Shown: in pieces, positions 27,419-35,745 of the stretch
How the letters are laid out: each line of letters starts with the position of its first letter
Position numbering within the stretch: position 1 is the first letter of the stretch
Source of the DNA: Paenibacillus spongiae
Lineage (GTDB): Bacteria; Bacillota; Bacilli; Paenibacillales; Paenibacillaceae
Length of the DNA stretch: 64,000 nucleotides
Direction: 5' to 3'
Assembly (NCBI RefSeq): GCF_024734895.1
Contig: NZ_CP091430.1
Location: 354,501 to 418,500 of the forward strand
The notes under the pieces: generated by a model
The model's database searches: none
The model's input: only the letters and a program-made list of their open reading frames with translations
Told to the model about the DNA's origin: nothing
Position numbers and translations under genes: made by a program

Positions 27419-28525
27419 ATGAAAAAAGAGCTTCATGAGCCGGAGCGCGATTTCTTCCCGATCCAAGATTATGACTATGTTGAATATTATGTTGGAAATG
27501 CAAAGCAGACGAGTTATTTCCTCAGCAGAGCTTTCGGATTTCAAGTTGTCGCTTATGCAGGGCTGGAAACCGGACAGCGGGATAAAGTTTCCTATGTGAT
27601 GGAACAGAGGAAGACCCGATTCGTCGTTACCGGTTCTCTTCGAGAAGATCATCCGATCAGCGATTTTGTGAAGAAGCATGGCGATGGGGCGAAAGACATT
27701 GCGCTTCGTGTGGAGGATGTTGAAAAGGCCTACATGGAGGCGGTTGCGAGAGGGGCTATCCCAATCCAGGAGCCTCAGGTTTTAACCGATGAGAACGGCA
27801 CGCTGAAGAAAGCGATTATCGGAACTTATGGCGATACGGTCCATACGCTTGTTGAACGAAAAGATTATAACGGCGTGTTTATGCCTGGCTACAAGCCGGT
27901 CAATCATGCGGTGCCTGATGAGGATGCGGGTCTGATCGGGATCGATCATGTTGTCGGGAACGTGAACGAGATGGAAGAGTGGGTCGCCTACTATGAGACC
28001 GTCATGGGCTTTACGCAAATGATGCACTTCGACGATAAGGACATCAGCACGGAGTACTCGGCGCTCATGTCGAAAGTGATGCATAACGGCGGCAGGATCA
28101 AGTTTCCTCTCAACGAGCCTGCAACCGGCAAACGCAAATCGCAGATTGAAGAGTACCTGGATTACTATAATGGCGCGGGCGTTCAGCATGTTGCGATTCT
28201 GACGAACGATATTGTGGCCACGGTAAAAAAACTTCATGACAATGGCGTGCAATTCCTGAATACCCCTGATGCCTACTATGACGTGCTTTCCGAGCGGGTA
28301 GGCTCCATTGATGAAGATATCCAGAGGCTTCGCGAGAATAAAATACTGGTAGACCGCGATGAAGATGGCTATTTGCTGCAAATTTTCACCAAGCCTATCG
28401 TTGACCGTCCTACCCTCTTCTTTGAAATCATTCAACGCAAAGGATCTCGAGGATTCGGCGAAGGCAACTTCAAAGCTTTGTTTGAATCGATCGAAAGAGA
28501 ACAAGCTCGCAGAGGCAATCTTTAA
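27419..28525 (+). CDS. hpd: 4-hydroxyphenylpyruvate dioxygenase
   Basis: A 368-residue enzyme of two vicinal-oxygen-chelate modules. It converts 4-hydroxyphenylpyruvate and O2 to homogentisate and CO2. The N-terminal module starts QDYDYVEYYVGNAKQT. The catalytic C-terminal module has the three iron ligands: His near 178 in GIDHVVGNV, His near 257 in GAGVQHVAI, and Glu near 336 in LFFEIIQRKG. The C-terminal RGFGEGNFKALFESIEREQ is typical. ATG follows CAAGGGGGCTGCAGC. It opens an operon with an unknown gene, fahA, hmgA and phhA. The tyrosine aminotransferase that makes its substrate is not in the window. Confidence 0.96.
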   Translation: MKKELHEPERDFFPIQDYDYVEYYVGNAKQTSYFLSRAFGFQVVAYAGLETGQRDKVSYVMEQRKTRFVVTGSLREDHPISDFVKKHGDGAKDIALRVEDVEKAYMEAVARGAIPIQEPQVLTDENGTLKKAIIGTYGDTVHTLVERKDYNGVFMPGYKPVNHAVPDEDAGLIGIDHVVGNVNEMEEWVAYYETVMGFTQMMHFDDKDISTEYSALMSKVMHNGGRIKFPLNEPATGKRKSQIEEYLDYYNGAGVQHVAILTNDIVATVKKLHDNGVQFLNTPDAYYDVLSERVGSIDEDIQRLRENKILVDRDEDGYLLQIFTKPIVDRPTLFFEIIQRKGSRGFGEGNFKALFESIEREQARRGNL

Positions 28526-28538
28526 CCGGGGAGGCGTT

Positions 28539-29495
28539 ATGATGGATCCCAGCGTACGGTTTTTCATGGAGAGGCTCATCGATTACGCAGGGCTGTTCCC
28601 TCCGGCCGAGCTGCCCCTTGAAGCGGCTATCCAAAATTACAATCGATACGGCCATGATCAAGACAGCTGGATGTTAGGCCGATTCGTTGTTCCTGTCTCG
28701 CGCCTCGGTGAGTTGGCATCCTACAAGGCTATGTTCTCGGAAGATCATCCTTTGTTGCTGTCGATCGTCGGGAATCGAAGCCGCAGCAAGGAGGAATGTT
28801 CGGAGCTGCTGACTGGGAGTTTGGACCGGATTCAAACGTTCAGGAATCAATATCAAAAAGCGGTCGGGATCGATACGCTCGAATGGCCGCTGCCGCCGGT
28901 TCCGATTGGGGCTCATCTTCTGGATGCGATCGGAAGGGAGACATCTAAAGCCGGATTGCGGACATTCTGCGAACTGACGTATGCGCTAGATTCACGTTGG
29001 CAATCAAATCTGCTTGAGGCCCTTGATCATATCGCGGCGCACAACTCTGTCAGCGAGGCGAAGATTGGCATGAAGCTAAGAACTGGCGGCGTTACGGCCG
29101 ATGCATATCCTGCTCCGTCCCAGATCGCGATTGTTCTGGAAGCATGCAGAGACAGAAATATCCCGATGAAATTTACGGCAGGACTGCATCATCCCGTCCG
29201 CATGTACCGTTATGAAGTGAACGCGAAGATGCATGGGTTTCTCAACGTCTTTTTTGCAGGAATGCTGGCTCACGCTCATAAGCTTGATAGTAAGAGCATT
29301 GCGGAAATTATTGAAGATGAGAATCCGGACAATTTCAACTTTACAGGCGAAGGCATACGCTGGAGGAGCCTTTCCATGACATCTGCGGAAATCCGGTCTT
29401 GTCGCAAAGCCGCTTTAAGCGCCTACGGGAGCTGCAGCTTCGACGAACCGCGCGATGAGATGCGGGAGCTTCATAAACTGGGTCAGAGGAGTTAA
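28539..29495 (+). CDS. Unknown protein encoded between hpd and fahA
   Basis: A 318-residue soluble protein that I do not recognise as a named enzyme. The start is ATG 28539, after GGGGAGGCGTT and only 13 bases past hpd; the frame runs further upstream but only across the hpd tail. There is no signal peptide or membrane helix. Visible blocks are FFMERLIDYAGLFPPAELPL at the N-terminus, SWMLGRFVVPVSRL, VSEAKIGMKLRTGGVTADAY, PMKFTAGLHHPVR near residue 210 (a paired-His segment) and GFLNVFFAGMLAH. Alternating strands and helices with a late His-rich segment could be a TIM-barrel-like enzyme; this is inference. The operon lacks a glutathione-S-transferase-like maleylacetoacetate isomerase, the step between hmgA and fahA products, so an isomerase role is one possibility. 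Confidence 0.85.
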   Translation: MMDPSVRFFMERLIDYAGLFPPAELPLEAAIQNYNRYGHDQDSWMLGRFVVPVSRLGELASYKAMFSEDHPLLLSIVGNRSRSKEECSELLTGSLDRIQTFRNQYQKAVGIDTLEWPLPPVPIGAHLLDAIGRETSKAGLRTFCELTYALDSRWQSNLLEALDHIAAHNSVSEAKIGMKLRTGGVTADAYPAPSQIAIVLEACRDRNIPMKFTAGLHHPVRMYRYEVNAKMHGFLNVFFAGMLAHAHKLDSKSIAEIIEDENPDNFNFTGEGIRWRSLSMTSAEIRSCRKAALSAYGSCSFDEPRDEMRELHKLGQRS

Positions 29496-29499
29496 TCAT

Positions 29500-30768
29500 A
29501 TGGCGCGTTCTTTTATTGAAGTGGAGCCGGATTCGCATTTTCCTATACAGAACCTGCCTTATGGCGTATTCCGTCCGCGCCAAGGCGGTCTTCCGCGTAT
29601 CGGCGTTGCGATCGGGAATTATGTGCTGGATCTGGCGGCGTTAGATCGAGCGGGCTGCTTCGACAAGACGGCCGTGAGCGGCAAAGCCGTCTTTGCAAGG
29701 CCTTCGTTGAATGCGTTCATGGCTATGGGCCGTCCGGTCTGGAGCGAGCTTCGTTCAGCCATCGGGCGGCTGCTGGATGCGGAAGAACCGACTTTGCGGG
29801 ATAACGAAAAGCTGCGGACCGCCGCGCTGCATCTTCAAAGCGAAGTCGAGATGCTGCTGCCGGCTGAGATTGGCGATTATACGGATTTCTACGCATCCAA
29901 AGCGCATGCAACCCATGTAGGCATCATGTTTCGCGGCAAGGAAAATGCGCTTATGCCGAATTGGCTCCATCTTCCTGTCGGTTATCACGGCAGAGCGAGC
30001 TCCGTTGTGATCAGCGGTACGGAAGTGCGTCGTCCGCATGGACAGATGAAGCCCCTTGATTCAGCCGTGCCTGTCTTCGGACCAAGCCGTCAGCTGGATT
30101 TCGAATTGGAGATGGGCTGGCTGATTGGAACCGGCAATGAACAAGGCATGCCCATTCCGATTGAAGAAGCCGAAGATCATATTTTTGGACTTGTGCTCGT
30201 CAATGACTGGAGCGCTCGGGATATCCAGGCTTGGGAGTACCAGCCGCTCGGCCCCTTTCTGGGTAAAAATTTCGCTACATCCCTATCGCCATGGGTCGTG
30301 CCTCTTGAAGCGCTTGCGCCGTTCCGCGTTCCTGCTCCGAAGCAGGAGCCGGATCCGCTGCCGTATTTGCGCCAGAAGAAATTGGGCTCCTTCGATATTC
30401 AATTGGAAGTTTATTTGCAAAGCGAAGACTTGGAGCGGCAGGAACGGATTGCGGCAAGCAACTACAGTAATTTGTATTGGACGATCGCGCAGCAAATCGC
30501 GCATCATACGGTGGGCGGCTGCAATCTGCAGCCTGGGGATTTGCTCGCTTCCGGAACGATTAGCGGTCCTGATAAGGAATCGCGGGGATGCATGCTGGAA
30601 TTGACGTGGCGCGGTATGGAGCCGTTACGAATGAGCAATGGAGAGGAGCGGGTATGGCTGGCGGATGGAGACCGATTAACCATGACCGGCTGGTGCCAAG
30701 GCGACGGATACAAGGTCGGTTTCGGAGAGGTGACCGGGCGGGTATTGCCGGCACTCCGATTAACTTGA
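29500..30768 (+). CDS. fahA: Fumarylacetoacetase
   Basis: A 422-residue enzyme from ATG 29500 (AGAGGAGTTAATCAT before it, four bases after the previous stop). It hydrolyses fumarylacetoacetate to fumarate and acetoacetate, the last step of tyrosine degradation. Seen: an N-terminal SH3-like domain (LPYGVFRPRQG, PRIGVAIGNYVLDL), then the FAH core with metal and catalytic segments DFYASKAHATHVG, LPVGYHGRASSVV, LDFELEMGWLIG, NDWSARDIQAWEYQPLGPF, and the late TVGGCNLQPGDLLASGTISG. Length fits the family (about 420). Confidence 0.96.
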   Translation: MARSFIEVEPDSHFPIQNLPYGVFRPRQGGLPRIGVAIGNYVLDLAALDRAGCFDKTAVSGKAVFARPSLNAFMAMGRPVWSELRSAIGRLLDAEEPTLRDNEKLRTAALHLQSEVEMLLPAEIGDYTDFYASKAHATHVGIMFRGKENALMPNWLHLPVGYHGRASSVVISGTEVRRPHGQMKPLDSAVPVFGPSRQLDFELEMGWLIGTGNEQGMPIPIEEAEDHIFGLVLVNDWSARDIQAWEYQPLGPFLGKNFATSLSPWVVPLEALAPFRVPAPKQEPDPLPYLRQKKLGSFDIQLEVYLQSEDLERQERIAASNYSNLYWTIAQQIAHHTVGGCNLQPGDLLASGTISGPDKESRGCMLELTWRGMEPLRMSNGEERVWLADGDRLTMTGWCQGDGYKVGFGEVTGRVLPALRLT

Positions 30769-30784
30769 AGAGGAGGCGGGCAGG

Positions 30785-31942
30785 ATGCCCTTTTATCATC
30801 GTATGGGCGAGATACCGAGGAAAAGACATACGCAATTCAGGAAGAGCGACGGCACGCTGTACCGGGAACAGGTTATGGGGACAAAAGGCTTTTCCGGCAT
30901 TCAATCCATTCTGTATCATCATACCGCTCCAACGGAAATCGTGAAGGCCGAAATCTATGCGTCGTGCCACGTTGGGTTTGAAGAACAAGGAGCATTGCGA
31001 CACCGGCACTTCTTATCCGGACAATATCGAGACAAAGGCGATGCCGTCGGCGGAAGACGCTATATTCTCGGGAATGAAGACGTCATGATTTCCATATCGA
31101 ATCCGACGAAAGCCATGACCTATTACTACCGTAACGCAGACGGAGACGAATTATTGTTCGTTCATCTGGGAACCGGGAAGGTAGAGTCGATCTTCGGCAC
31201 GCTCAGCTATCGGCCAGGGGATTACATCGTGATTCCGACGGGCACGATTTACCGGGTCGTTCCGGATCCGGGAGATTCCAAGTTGTTGAACCTGGAAACG
31301 AGAAGCTGGATCACCACGCCGAAACGTTACCGAAACGAACATGGACAGCTGCTTGAGCACAGTCCGTTTTGTGAAAGGGATATCCGGCTCCCCGAAAAGC
31401 TGGAAACCTATACGGACACCGGTGAATACGAGGTTCGAACGAGAAGTAGAGGTTATTTGCACGCTCACTTCTATCGTCATCACCCGTTGAATGTCGTAGG
31501 CTGGGACGGCTATCTGTATCCGTATATTTTCAATATTGCGGATTTCGAACCGATTACGGGACGCATTCACATGCCGCCGCCCATCCACCAAACCTTCGAA
31601 GGGCATAACTTCGTCGTCTGCTCATTCGTTCCGAGATTATTTGATTATCATCCTGACGCGATACCGACTCCTTATTTTCACAGCAATGTGGACAGCGATG
31701 AGGTGCTCTATTATGTGAAAGGCAATTTCATGAGCCGCAAAGGCGTCACGGAAGGCTCTATTACGCTGCATCCCAATGGGATTCCCCACGGTCCGCATCC
31801 GGGTAAGATTGAAGCCGGCATAGGTCAGAAGGAGACGCTTGAATTGGCGGTTATGATCGATACGTTCCGTCCATTGCGTGTGGCGAAAGGGGCGGAGCAG
31901 CTTGAAGATCAACACTATCCATACAGTTGGATTCAACCATGA
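30785..31942 (+). CDS. hmgA: Homogentisate 1,2-dioxygenase
   Basis: A 385-residue cupin enzyme that opens the homogentisate ring to maleylacetoacetate using iron and O2. Sequence marks are FYHRMGEIPRKRHTQFR at the start, FVHLGTGKVESIFGTLSYRPGDYIVIPTGTIYR in the first barrel, and in the second barrel HMPPPIHQTFEG, YFHSNVDSDEVLYYVKG and ITLHPNGIPHGPHPG, where the iron-binding His/Glu residues lie. It is shorter than the human type (about 445) but normal for bacilli. GAAGAGGAGGCGGGCAGG precedes the ATG, 16 bases after fahA. Confidence 0.95.
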   Translation: MPFYHRMGEIPRKRHTQFRKSDGTLYREQVMGTKGFSGIQSILYHHTAPTEIVKAEIYASCHVGFEEQGALRHRHFLSGQYRDKGDAVGGRRYILGNEDVMISISNPTKAMTYYYRNADGDELLFVHLGTGKVESIFGTLSYRPGDYIVIPTGTIYRVVPDPGDSKLLNLETRSWITTPKRYRNEHGQLLEHSPFCERDIRLPEKLETYTDTGEYEVRTRSRGYLHAHFYRHHPLNVVGWDGYLYPYIFNIADFEPITGRIHMPPPIHQTFEGHNFVVCSFVPRLFDYHPDAIPTPYFHSNVDSDEVLYYVKGNFMSRKGVTEGSITLHPNGIPHGPHPGKIEAGIGQKETLELAVMIDTFRPLRVAKGAEQLEDQHYPYSWIQP

Positions 31943-31971
31943 ATAGGCAATAAGCAAATGGAGTTGATGAA

Positions 31972-33696
31972 ATGAAAATCATTCCATCTCATTTGAAGCC
32001 ATATGCAGCAGAGCAGCATTATGACCGTTACACACCTATTAATCATGCCGTGTGGCGTTATGTCATGCGTCAGAATCGTCATGCCTTACATGATAAAGCC
32101 CACTCCGCTTTTGTTGACGGACTGCTGCGGTCAGGTATTGAAACGGAGAAAATACCTCGCGTGTCCGAGATGAATGAGTGCCTTTCGAAAATTGGCTGGG
32201 GCGCGATTATCGTAAATGGACTTATCCCAGGCTCTGTATTTTATGAACTGCTGGCGGGCGGAATTTTACCTATCGCGGCAGAAATCAGAAAAATAACGAA
32301 CATTGAATACACGCCTGCCCCGGATATTATTCATGAAGCGGCAGGGCATGCGCCCATCTTGTTCGATCCGGAATATCGATCGTATGTGCAGAAAATCGGC
32401 TCGATCGGCACAAAAGCTTTTTCCATGAAGGAAAGGAGTGAAGCCTTCGAGGCGCTTCGGCAATTAACGATCGTCATGGAGGATCCCAAATCAACGGCTG
32501 AAGAAAAAGCGGCCGCCCAAAAGGTAGTTGAGGAAAAACAAAATGCGGTCATCGGGTTGTCGGAAGCAGAGAAAGTTTCTCGTTTGTTCTGGGCTACGGT
32601 TGAATATGGACTGATAGGGGACATGACTGATCCGAAAATTTACGGCGCCGGTTTATTGTCTTCCGTTGGCGAAAGCAAGCATTGCTTTACGGATGCGGTC
32701 AAGAAATTGCCGTACTCCGTCGAAGCGTGCATAGAGAGCCCTAAACTCGTGACAGAGATGCAATCTCAACTATTTGTTTGCAAGAGCTTTGACGAATTAA
32801 TGGAAGGCGTAGAAGCTTTGGCGAATACGATGGCATTCCGTGTTGGCGGAACGGAAAGTTTAGAGAAAGCGCTGCGCTCGGGGAATATTGCCACCTTCGA
32901 ATTCAATTCCGGCATCAGCGTAACGGGTAAAGTCCAGGCACTTGTAAAGGATCAGAACGGTGAAGCGATCTATGTGAACACGAAGGGTGAAACGGCTCTT
33001 GCGGTTCATAACCAACCATTAGAAGGACACGGGAAGGACGATCACAGCAAAGGGTTCGGCACTCCGATCGGTATGCTGCAAGGCGATATTGCATTAGAAG
33101 CGTGCGATGATCAAGCTCTTGAACAGCTGGGCATGGTTGCAGGAAACTTCGTGGACATCTTGTTCGCAAGCGGTATAAGCGTTTCGGGGCGGATTACGGG
33201 CATCATAAGAAACAATCATCACGTAATTTTAATATCATTCGAGGATTGTACAGTGACGTTGGATGGAAACGAGCTGTTCAAGAAGGAATGGGGCACATAT
33301 GATATGGCGGTCGGATCGCGTATCGTCTCGGCATATCCTGGTGCAGCCGACCCTGCTTCTTACTTTCGTGCAGCCCATGAGCAAGCCGAGTCTATGAAAA
33401 AAGAGCCGCCTTCTCCTTTATCCGAGTTGGAAATTCTATATCGGAAGGCTGCGGCAATAAGAGAGAAGAACACCTTCACGGATGAATGCATTCAAGAGCT
33501 CTGTGACATTCATAATGAACTTCGCCGTTCTTATCCCAAGGACTGGTTGCTGCGTTTGGAGCTGCTTGAATTAGCTGCATCCAGACCCGAATTGAAACAA
33601 TTGGAGCTGCCGCTAAAAGAAGAATTGACTGCGTTAAGCAAGGCGGCTTCTATGACTAACCTTATAAAAAATGGAATCTCGATAATCCCCCCATAA
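31972..33696 (+). CDS. phhA: Phenylalanine 4-hydroxylase, long Bacillus-type
   Basis: A 574-residue pterin-dependent aromatic amino acid hydroxylase. The catalytic part (about residues 10-300) has the iron motif IIHEAAGHAP (His near 121 and 126) and Glu near 211 in FWATVEYGLIG. MNECLSKIGWGAIIVNGLIP precedes them. Bacterial enzymes of the Pseudomonas type end at about 260-300 residues; here about 270 more residues follow. They include two similar segments (FEFNSGISVTGKVQAL near 306 and LFASGISVSGRITGI near 397) and an alpha-helical tail. This long form is known from Bacillus. It feeds phenylalanine into the tyrosine route encoded just upstream and ends at a terminator. Confidence 0.93.
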   Translation: MKIIPSHLKPYAAEQHYDRYTPINHAVWRYVMRQNRHALHDKAHSAFVDGLLRSGIETEKIPRVSEMNECLSKIGWGAIIVNGLIPGSVFYELLAGGILPIAAEIRKITNIEYTPAPDIIHEAAGHAPILFDPEYRSYVQKIGSIGTKAFSMKERSEAFEALRQLTIVMEDPKSTAEEKAAAQKVVEEKQNAVIGLSEAEKVSRLFWATVEYGLIGDMTDPKIYGAGLLSSVGESKHCFTDAVKKLPYSVEACIESPKLVTEMQSQLFVCKSFDELMEGVEALANTMAFRVGGTESLEKALRSGNIATFEFNSGISVTGKVQALVKDQNGEAIYVNTKGETALAVHNQPLEGHGKDDHSKGFGTPIGMLQGDIALEACDDQALEQLGMVAGNFVDILFASGISVSGRITGIIRNNHHVILISFEDCTVTLDGNELFKKEWGTYDMAVGSRIVSAYPGAADPASYFRAAHEQAESMKKEPPSPLSELEILYRKAAAIREKNTFTDECIQELCDIHNELRRSYPKDWLLRLELLELAASRPELKQLELPLKEELTALSKAASMTNLIKNGISIIPP

Positions 33697-33775
33697 TAGT
33701 TAAATAGTATGTAACGTCACAAAGCCGCTGCAGTTTTATTAAGACAGCTGGAACAATTGAAAGAGAAACATTAAA

Positions 33776-33806
33776 AAGAAGCCTTGACCCTCAAGGCTTC
33801 TTTTTT
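33776..33806 (+). terminator. Terminator of the tyrosine catabolic operon
   Basis: AAGAAGCCTTGA pairs with TCAAGGCTTCTT (12 bp, 3-base loop) and runs into TTTT. Confidence 0.88.
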
Positions 33807-33936
33807 CTTATGAAATACAGAGAGAATCATTATTCAAAAAATATTGAGAAGCGGTCGTGAAGGTTTTGTTGAAAAAGGGGATGACCAACGCAGGGGGAGG
33901 GCCAGTAGTAAGGCTGGGGTTAATAGAGTGAACGAT

Positions 33937-34566
33937 TTAGGAGGCTAAAGCTTCGTTCGTAATTTGGACGATATCGATCGAGGATGTCGAGCCTTCGTTA
34001 ACCATATCGGGTAAAATATTTTCCAGGAAATAATTAACGCAGTGAAGCTTAATGGCTTTAATCTTGATCAGCGCATTCCGGTACATGACGATAAATTCTT
34101 TCTCCGTATTGCCTCGCTTCAGCTCGGTAAAGGCCTCGTAGATCTGATCCAGCTTATCGGCAACCTCCAGGATCAGCCCTTCCACGGATTCGTCCTTGCC
34201 TTCGCGCAGCTGTCTGCGGAAGATGGGCTTAAATTCCTCGGGAATATGCTCGTCGATGAAATGAGCGATCATGCCTTCTTCCACCTGCTGCAGCATGGAC
34301 CGAAGCTCCATCGAATAGTGCTTCACGGGCGTCTTGATATCGCCGATAAAAATCTCCCCGTAATCATGGCTGCTTGTGATTTCATACAGCTTCTTCCAGT
34401 CTACGGTAACGCCTTTGCTTTCTTCGATATCCGCAAGCGTCTTGGCGTATTGAACAACCTTCCAGGAGTGGGCGGATACGCTGTGCTCTTCAAACTTGAA
34501 TTTGCCCGGGCAACGGATGATGCGTTCTAAATCGTTAAGCGATTGAAAATACGTATGGATTCCCAT
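33937..34566 (-). CDS. HD-domain protein, YfbR-like 5'-deoxynucleotidase family
   Basis: A 209-residue cytoplasmic HD phosphohydrolase. Ligands follow the YfbR pattern: EEHSVSAHSW (His near 28-33), SSHDYGEIFIGDIKTPVKHY (the HD pair near 67 followed by the GDxxTPVK motif) and EVADKLDQI (Asp near 140). E. coli YfbR dephosphorylates deoxynucleoside 5'-monophosphates; this protein may do the same, but the C-terminal third is less similar. AAAGGAGTCCGGCCT precedes the ATG. It is on the minus strand, convergent with the tyrosine operon, and stands alone. Confidence 0.85.
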   Translation of the reverse strand: MGIHTYFQSLNDLERIIRCPGKFKFEEHSVSAHSWKVVQYAKTLADIEESKGVTVDWKKLYEITSSHDYGEIFIGDIKTPVKHYSMELRSMLQQVEEGMIAHFIDEHIPEEFKPIFRRQLREGKDESVEGLILEVADKLDQIYEAFTELKRGNTEKEFIVMYRNALIKIKAIKLHCVNYFLENILPDMVNEGSTSSIDIVQITNEALAS

Positions 34567-34651
34567 AGGCCGGACTCCTTTCTTTGATGAAGATATGGTG
34601 TGCTGTTCTAGATCCAGTATACATCCGGTTTGTTAATAGATGATTAACTTC

Positions 34652-34722
34652 AAAAAGAAAGCACCCTTAAGAAGTCAATCGGGCCGTCATGGGGGGCGCC
34701 GATTGTGCTCCTAAGGGTGCCT
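34652..34722 (-). terminator. Terminator after the GntR-family gene
   Basis: GCACCCTTA (34661-34669) pairs with TAAGGGTGC (34712-34720), with an inner CAATCGG/CCGATTG stem. On the minus strand the hairpin is followed by TTTCTTTTTG. Confidence 0.75.
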
Positions 34723-34768
34723 TTGTGGTTAGATGGCTAAAAAGGGAGGGCTCTTCCGAGCCCGATTC

Positions 34769-35461
34769 TCAGCTCTTCGTCTCGCCGCCTTGCAGCATCC
34801 TGGAGATCCGCAGCGCGTTCAGCACGACTTTGAACCCGGTTTCTTTCTGGGAACGGATAATTCGCGCGGCCTTCTCCTCGTCGCGATCGCGGATCGCTTC
34901 CACAATCGCGCGATGCTCCTCATTGGATTGGCGCAGGCGGTCCGGGTCATAGTGGAACACCATCTTGGAATTCTCGCTGCGCAGGAACAGGTTCTCGACC
35001 ATGTCGATTAAGACCTGGGCATGCGAGGCACGATAGAGCTGTTGGTGGAACGCTCGGTTGCTGAGGGAATACGCGTTCAGGTCTTGTTTGTTTATACTCT
35101 CATCCATTTGGTCGACCAGCCGCTCCAGCGAATCGATTTCCTCCGGAGAAGCGGCCTTCGCGGCCAATCGCGTCGAGAGGGTTTCCAGCTCGATTCGAAT
35201 AAGGAAGATTTCTTCCAGCGTATCGGTGTTGACCGGAGCGACGCGAGCTCCGCTGTGCGATTTCGTTTCGAGAAGACCATCGGCCACCAGGCGTTTGATT
35301 CCTTCCCGGACGGGAATGTCGCTAACTCCGAGCTGCCGCGCAACATCGCGGATAATGATCCGCTCATCAGGCTTATACACACCCGTTATGATCTGCTCTT
35401 TGATGAAATCATAAACAAGATCGGACTTCGTATTGCCTTTATGTTGATCAATCGACTTCAT
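34769..35461 (-). CDS. GntR-family regulator, FadR/FCD subfamily
   Basis: A 230-residue regulator. Residues about 12-78 form the winged helix-turn-helix (LVYDFIKEQIITGVYKPDER, then IRDVARQLGVSDIPVREGIK). Residues about 90-220 form the all-helical FCD ligand domain with the metal/ligand positions in FHQQLYRASH and EEHRAIVEAIRDRD. FCD regulators bind small organic acids and usually repress a neighbouring catabolic operon. The gene is divergent from the DUF6282-to-CoA-transferase operon, across a 284-base spacer containing three copies of one decamer. It therefore probably represses that operon and itself. TTTGGAGGTTATAT precedes the ATG. Confidence 0.93.
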   Translation of the reverse strand: MKSIDQHKGNTKSDLVYDFIKEQIITGVYKPDERIIIRDVARQLGVSDIPVREGIKRLVADGLLETKSHSGARVAPVNTDTLEEIFLIRIELETLSTRLAAKAASPEEIDSLERLVDQMDESINKQDLNAYSLSNRAFHQQLYRASHAQVLIDMVENLFLRSENSKMVFHYDPDRLRQSNEEHRAIVEAIRDRDEEKAARIIRSQKETGFKVVLNALRISRMLQGGETKS

Positions 35462-35523
35462 ATATAACCTCCAAAAGGAATTTACCTTGATAATCCCAAA
35501 AGGGGAACTATTAATACTTTATC

Positions 35524-35668
35524 ATATATGATTTTTATGAAATTGTACATCATAAACACACGCATAGTATATTTTCTAGTATTTTCAAGTGTAAAACGTT
35601 TTCATTTTCTATTGATTTCTTTCATCAATACTTTTAATATATGATTATGAACTAAAAGATATATGATT
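35524..35668 (+). promoter_or_regulatory. Promoter and candidate GntR operators of the DUF6282 operon
   Basis: ATATATGATT occurs three times, exactly, at 35524-35533, 35637-35646 and 35659-35668, each followed by (T)n-ATGAA. The first copy sits in a 12-bp perfect palindrome ATCATATATGAT (35521-35532). A strong sigma-A promoter, TTGATT (35612-35617), 17 bases, TAATAT (35635-35640), overlaps the second copy. Binding there would block transcription. Confidence 0.65.
35590..35604. promoter_or_regulatory. Possible catabolite-response-like palindrome
   Basis: TGTAAAACGTTTTCA contains the perfect palindrome AAAACGTTTT and fits the right half of a cre site; two positions of the left half deviate. 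It lies just upstream of the operon promoter, so CcpA or another LacI-type protein could act here. Confidence 0.35.
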
Positions 35669-35745
35669 TATGAATTATGATATCTAATTACACCTATTTG
35701 ACGGCCTGATCTACCTAAGAATCGACAGAAGGCGAGGAGAAAGCG

